Shown piece by piece: positions 40,258-43,599 of a DNA stretch of 43,599 bases; the stretch's first letter is position 1; the number at the start of each line of letters is the position of its first letter. The stretch lies in NCBI RefSeq assembly GCF_002211305.1, contig NZ_LOKW01000013.1, positions 1 to 43,599 of the forward strand. Direction: 5' to 3'. The DNA comes from Rhizobium sp. R634. Lineage in GTDB: Bacteria; Pseudomonadota; Alphaproteobacteria; Rhizobiales; Rhizobiaceae. The notes under the pieces are model-generated. The model searched no databases. It was not told where the DNA came from and saw only the letters and a program-made list of their open reading frames with translations. The position numbers and the translations under genes were made by a program.

Positions 40258-40710
40258 CTATTGCTGCTGTTGCGGCTGCGCCGGCGACGAACTGCCGACC
40301 TTTTCCAGAACCTTCTTGGCGAGGGCCGGGTCGCTCTGCGCCGCCGTCAGGATCGAGGAATATTCCTCGACGGAAATATCCTTGGAGGCCTGGACGGTGT
40401 CGACCATCTCTTTCTTGGCCTCCTCCTGCAGCTTCTGCTTTGCGGCCTGATCCTTCGTCGCGTCGATCTTGGCCGAATATTCCTGCCGGACCTTGTCGAC
40501 CTGCACGTAGGCGACGGCAAAGGCTTCGAGTTTCTTATCGCTGACGGGTGCGGCCGCACCGCTGCCCCCGCCCTGTCCTTGCATCGGCGCCTCGCCCTGT
40601 GCGGGCTGCTGCTGCGCCTGGGCCATCTCCACAGCGGATGCCGGGCTGAGAGCAAGCAGGCTGAAAACCGCAGCGGTCATCGTTGCAAGGGATGTGTAAC
40701 GAGTGATCAT
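40258..40710 (-). CDS. DUF4168 family exported protein, 150 aa
   Basis: The start is set at ATG 40710 (MITRYTSLATMTAAVFSLLA), with AAGGA 6 bases upstream. A signal peptide ends near SASA-VEMAQA. A low-complexity Gln/Gly/Ala segment (QAQQQPAQGEAPMQGQGGGS) precedes the helical DUF4168 domain: VSDKKLEAFAVAYVQVDKVR, AKQKLQEEAKKEMVDTVQ and ISVEEYSSILTAAQSDPALA. The C-terminal tail is polyQ. DUF4168 proteins are periplasmic, of unknown function. The Gln-rich linker looks disordered and may vary between strains. Confidence 0.92.
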   Translation of the reverse strand: MITRYTSLATMTAAVFSLLALSPASAVEMAQAQQQPAQGEAPMQGQGGGSGAAAPVSDKKLEAFAVAYVQVDKVRQEYSAKIDATKDQAAKQKLQEEAKKEMVDTVQASKDISVEEYSSILTAAQSDPALAKKVLEKVGSSSPAQPQQQQ

Positions 40711-40869
40711 CTTCATTCCTTTTCCGGTGATTTCGGTCGATCGCTCAGCGACTGAAAAGGCTGGCGAGGTCGCGACGATGAAGCCTGAAAAGGGCACGAT
40801 GCGGCGGTAACGGGGCCATTTGCTGACGATTGAGCGGCTGCTTTGTGACCGGCGGCGGGAGTTCGGCCG

Positions 40870-41736
40870 CTACCGCGCAAACCGCCTCGCCCCGGCCACG
40901 CAGACGATCACGCCGACCGTTACGCCGAGCATCGCCCATGTCACCGGCTCGTGCAGCAGGGTGGCGGCGAGCGCCAGGCCGAAGAAGGGCTGGAGCAGCT
41001 GCAGCTGGCCGACGGCGGCGATGCCGCCTTGGGAGAGGCCGCGATACCAGAAGATGAAACCGATCAGCATGGAGAACAGCGAGACATAGGCAAGGCCGAC
41101 GAGTGCCGGCGTTTCGATGCCGGAAAAACTGGCCGGACGATAGAGAAACGCGACCGCGACCATCAGCGGCAGCGACAGCACCAGCGCCCAGGAAATCACC
41201 TGCCAGCCGCCGAGCGTGCGCGACAGCCGGCCGCCTTCGGCATAGCCGAGGCCGCAGGCGAGGATCGCCGCCAGCATCAGGAGGTCGCCGACCGGCGATG
41301 CGGTCAGCCCCTGCGCCAGCGCAAAACCCGCCACCAGCGCGCTGCCGAGAACAGAGAAAAGCCAGAAGGCCGGCTTCGGCCGCTCGCCGCCGCGGATCAC
41401 GGCGAAGGTCGCGGTCGCGAGCGGCAGCAGGCCGACGAAGACGATCGAATGGGCTGACGTGACATGCTGCAGCGCCAGCGCCGTCAGCAGCGGAAAGCCC
41501 ACCACGACGCCGAGCGCGACGACGGCAAGCGAGAGGATATCGCGCCCGGACGGCCGCTTCTCGCGAAAGATGATCAGCAGGCAGAGCGCAAGAAGCCCGG
41601 CGATTGCCGCGCGCGCAACGGTCAGGAAGACGGGATCGAACTGCGCCACCGCAACACGGGTCGCCGGCAGCGAGCCGCTGAAGATCACCACCCCGATCAA
41701 ACCATTGATCCATCCCGCCGTCATGCGCTCCATCAT
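40870..41736 (-). CDS. EamA family (DMT superfamily) transporter, 288 aa
   Basis: The start is placed at ATG 41736 (MMERMTAGWINGLIG), with AAGGAATGC upstream; the longer frame to 41841 would run into the divergent promoter. Ten membrane segments in two EamA repeats: first half VIFSGSLPATRVAVAQF and TALALQHVTSAHSIVFVGLL, second half LVGLAYVSLFSMLIGFIFWY and GQLQLLQPFFGLALAATLL. This is a typical inner-membrane metabolite exporter, perhaps of amino acids, as implied by its divergent MocR-type regulator (aminotransferase-like sensor). Confidence 0.92.
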   Translation of the reverse strand: MMERMTAGWINGLIGVVIFSGSLPATRVAVAQFDPVFLTVARAAIAGLLALCLLIIFREKRPSGRDILSLAVVALGVVVGFPLLTALALQHVTSAHSIVFVGLLPLATATFAVIRGGERPKPAFWLFSVLGSALVAGFALAQGLTASPVGDLLMLAAILACGLGYAEGGRLSRTLGGWQVISWALVLSLPLMVAVAFLYRPASFSGIETPALVGLAYVSLFSMLIGFIFWYRGLSQGGIAAVGQLQLLQPFFGLALAATLLHEPVTWAMLGVTVGVIVCVAGARRFAR

Positions 41737-41924
41737 GCATTCCTTCCAAAGTCCATGCCGGCCTTGAGAAGAACGACATGCATAAAAACAACGACCTAAG
41801 CGCGCCCCTTGAATCAAATTGGCAAGCGGCGCGCTGCTCACCCTTATCGGCCTGTACGGATGGTCATTACAGTGACGGTCTGATACGATTTCGCAAAACT
41901 GTTATGATGCGGAAAGCAGTACGG

Positions 41925-43325
41925 ATGAACGAAGAACTGGCGGGACGCACGCGCGTCGAGATGGTGATCGCGACGATCCGGCAGCGCATCGCCGGGCGCA
42001 GCCTGACGCCCGGGGCAAAGCTGCCCTCGGTGCGCGGGCTTGCGGCGAGCATGAAGCTTTCGACCTCGACCGTCGTAGATGCCTATGAGCGGCTGGTCGC
42101 CGAGGGCGCGATCGTGTCGCGGCCGGGCTCGGGCTTTTATGTCGCCAACCAGGCGGCACCCTTCGCGCTGGCCGAGGCCGGTCCGAAGCTCGACCGCGCC
42201 GTCGATCCTTTCTGGATCTCGCGGCAATCGCTGGAGGCGGGCGACGCCGATCTCAAGCCCGGCTGCGGCTGGCTGCCGCCCTCCTGGCTGCCGGGCGACG
42301 GCATGCGCCGGGCGCTCCGAACGCTTGCCCGCAGCGATGGGGCGGCCCTCGCCGATTACGGCTCGCCGCTCGGCCTGCCGCCGCTGCGCCAGCTGATTTC
42401 GCGGCGCATGGGCGAACACGGCATCGAGGCTTCGCCGGATCAGATCATGCTCGCCGAGTCAGGCACGCAGGCGATCGACCTCATCTGCCGCTTCCTGCTC
42501 GAACCCGGCGATACCGTACTGGTCGACGACCCCTGCTATTTCAACTTCCATGCGCTGCTGCGCGCCCACCGCGCCAAGATCGTCGGCGTGCCCTATACGC
42601 CCTCCGGTCCCGACATCGAGCAATTCGCCCAGGTCGTCGCCGAACAGCGGCCGCGGCTCTACATCACCAACTCCGCCATCCACAACCCGACCGGCGCCAC
42701 GCTCTCTCCCGTCACGGCCCATCGCGTCCTTAAACTCGCCGACCAGTTCGATCTCACCATCATCGAGGACGATATTTTCGCCGATTTCGAATATGCGGCG
42801 GCCCCTCGCCTCGCAGCCTTCGACGGGCTCGACCGCGTCATCCATATCGGCAGCTTTTCGAAGACGCTTTCGGCGTCGGCCCGCTGCGGCTTCGTCGCGG
42901 CGAAGCCGGAATGGATCGACGGCCTCACCGACCTCAAGATCGCCACCTCCTTCGGCGGCGGCCGGATGACCGCCGAGCTGGTGCTCGCCGTCCTGAGCGA
43001 CGGCGGCTACCGCAAGCACGTGGAGACGCTGCGGCAGCGCCTCGCCCGGGCGATGACGGAGGTCTCGGCCAAATTGAAAGGCCTCGGCATCACGCCCTGG
43101 CTGGAACCCCAGGCCGGCATGTTCCTCTGGTGCCGCCTGCCGGAGGGCATCGACGCGGCTGATGTGGCGCGGGCGGCACTGGAAAGACGGATCGTGCTGG
43201 CGCCCGGCAATGCCTTCAGCCTGTCGCAGACCGCGACGGGTTTCATGCGGTTCAATGTGTCTCAGACGCTGGATGGGCGCGTGTTCGAGGTGCTGGGGGA
43301 TGTGTTGGGGAGGCAGAGAGGGTGA
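41925..43325 (+). CDS. MocR/GabR-type GntR regulator with aminotransferase domain, 466 aa
   Basis: The start is chosen at ATG 41925 (MNEELAGRTRVEMVIATI), with GGAAAG 8 bases upstream. The N-terminal GntR winged helix is IRQRIAGRSLTPGAKLPSVR, then STSTVVDAYERLVAEG and SRPGSGFYV. The C-terminal fold-type I aminotransferase-like domain has AESGTQAIDLICRFLL, HNPTGATLSP, the EDDIFADFEY segment and the PLP lysine in GSFSKTLSASARCGF. MocR proteins use PLP to sense amino-acid-type ligands and control a divergent gene. Here the EamA exporter is the obvious target across the 188-base divergent region, where the dyad GTCA-N6-TGAC near 41861-41874 is a possible operator. Confidence 0.95.
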   Translation: MNEELAGRTRVEMVIATIRQRIAGRSLTPGAKLPSVRGLAASMKLSTSTVVDAYERLVAEGAIVSRPGSGFYVANQAAPFALAEAGPKLDRAVDPFWISRQSLEAGDADLKPGCGWLPPSWLPGDGMRRALRTLARSDGAALADYGSPLGLPPLRQLISRRMGEHGIEASPDQIMLAESGTQAIDLICRFLLEPGDTVLVDDPCYFNFHALLRAHRAKIVGVPYTPSGPDIEQFAQVVAEQRPRLYITNSAIHNPTGATLSPVTAHRVLKLADQFDLTIIEDDIFADFEYAAAPRLAAFDGLDRVIHIGSFSKTLSASARCGFVAAKPEWIDGLTDLKIATSFGGGRMTAELVLAVLSDGGYRKHVETLRQRLARAMTEVSAKLKGLGITPWLEPQAGMFLWCRLPEGIDAADVARAALERRIVLAPGNAFSLSQTATGFMRFNVSQTLDGRVFEVLGDVLGRQRG

Positions 43326-43351
43326 GAGGTAGCCATTTGCGGAATCTTTGA

Positions 43352-43438
43352 GGTCTGGCACCCAACCTTTCCTCCTTCATGGTCTGGCACCCAACCTTCC
43401 CTCCCTCATGGTCTGGCGCCCAACCTTTCCTCCCTTGT
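43352..43438. repeat. Tandem repeat, 3 x 29 bp
   Basis: Units at 43352-43380, 43381-43409 and 43410-43438 share GGTCTGGCACCCAACCTT and differ at only a few positions in the 3' part (CTCCTTCAT, CTCCCTCAT, CTCCCTTGT). Head-to-tail with no spacer. It lies 26 bases after the MocR gene stop. Confidence 0.85.
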
Positions 43439-43476
43439 ATCTGCACGTTAGAGATTTTGTGCGATGGAAGCGATTG

Positions 43477-43510
43477 CGCCTCTGGCCGGGTGGCCACCCG
43501 GCCAGAGGCG
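43477..43510. repeat. Perfect 34-bp palindrome
   Basis: CGCCTCTGGCCGGGTGG (43477-43493) is followed directly by its exact reverse complement (43494-43510), with no loop. No T-tract follows. It may act as a terminator-like structure or a recombination or binding site. The rest, 43511-43599, shows no gene I can support. Confidence 0.85.
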
Positions 43511-43599
43511 TGACGAAGTCGCCCGCCCTCCCTCCGGTTACAACCGTGAATGAGCCTGGGATCTTCGTCATCGTCACGTACGACCGAATAGTCGCTTGG

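Noticed and set aside
43352..43438. 3 x 29-bp repeat considered as a CRISPR array
   Set aside because: Although 29 bp is a typical CRISPR repeat length, the units are head-to-tail with no spacers.

Overview
The window reads as chromosome or large replicon of a fast-growing rhizobium (Rhizobium leguminosarum/etli type). This is inferred from high G+C coding sequence, families typical of rhizobia (UgpC-type sugar ABC transporters, DUF1778, DUF2277, DUF4168, cytochrome P460, MocR regulators, MHYT-PAS-GGDEF-EAL proteins) and many short palindromic intergenic repeats. I recognise no rRNA, tRNA, CRISPR array or prophage. All assignments are by eye, without database searches.

Layout. 1-8.6 kb: the 3' tail of an IS110-type transposase, a short membrane-protein gene, a VOC protein, an NmrA-like reductase, several secreted proteins and lipoproteins, a DUF1778 antitoxin-like gene coupled by ATGA to an SDR gene, and a divergent XRE/MmyB regulator with an SDR target. 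8.7-9.5 kb: three small hydrophilic proteins driven by two divergent GGAAC-type (EcfG-like) promoters. 9.8-14.6 kb: an unknown protein, cytochrome P460, an SRPBCC protein, a TetR regulator plus SDR sharing an operator, and a DJ-1/PfpI protein. 14.7-17.5 kb: surface-polysaccharide type genes (a family 2 glycosyltransferase, a broken second one, a UXS-like sugar-nucleotide decarboxylase). 18.2-21.8 kb: a c-di-GMP protein (MHYT-PAS-PAS-GGDEF-EAL) followed by an unknown gene.

22.2-25.5 kb is the most unusual part. It is a visibly A/T-richer three-gene cassette (DUF262 protein, DUF3696-type AAA ATPase, unknown protein), tightly packed and flanked by gene relics. It looks like a horizontally acquired anti-phage defence module. 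25.6-26.1 kb holds relics of a beta-galactosidase gene (in permuted order) and of an SDR gene.

26.3-34.5 kb is one functional unit: a GH42 beta-galactosidase, an ABC ATPase, two permeases and a Tat-exported binding protein, facing a divergent ROK regulator. A triple structured repeat lies between the binding-protein gene and the permease genes. 34.7-43.3 kb: an ankyrin-cytochrome c fusion, DUF2277, a cupin, a dienelactone-hydrolase-like protein, a large secreted unknown, a DEDDh exonuclease, DUF4168, and an EamA transporter divergent from a MocR regulator. The right end has a 3 x 29 bp tandem repeat and a 34-bp perfect palindrome.
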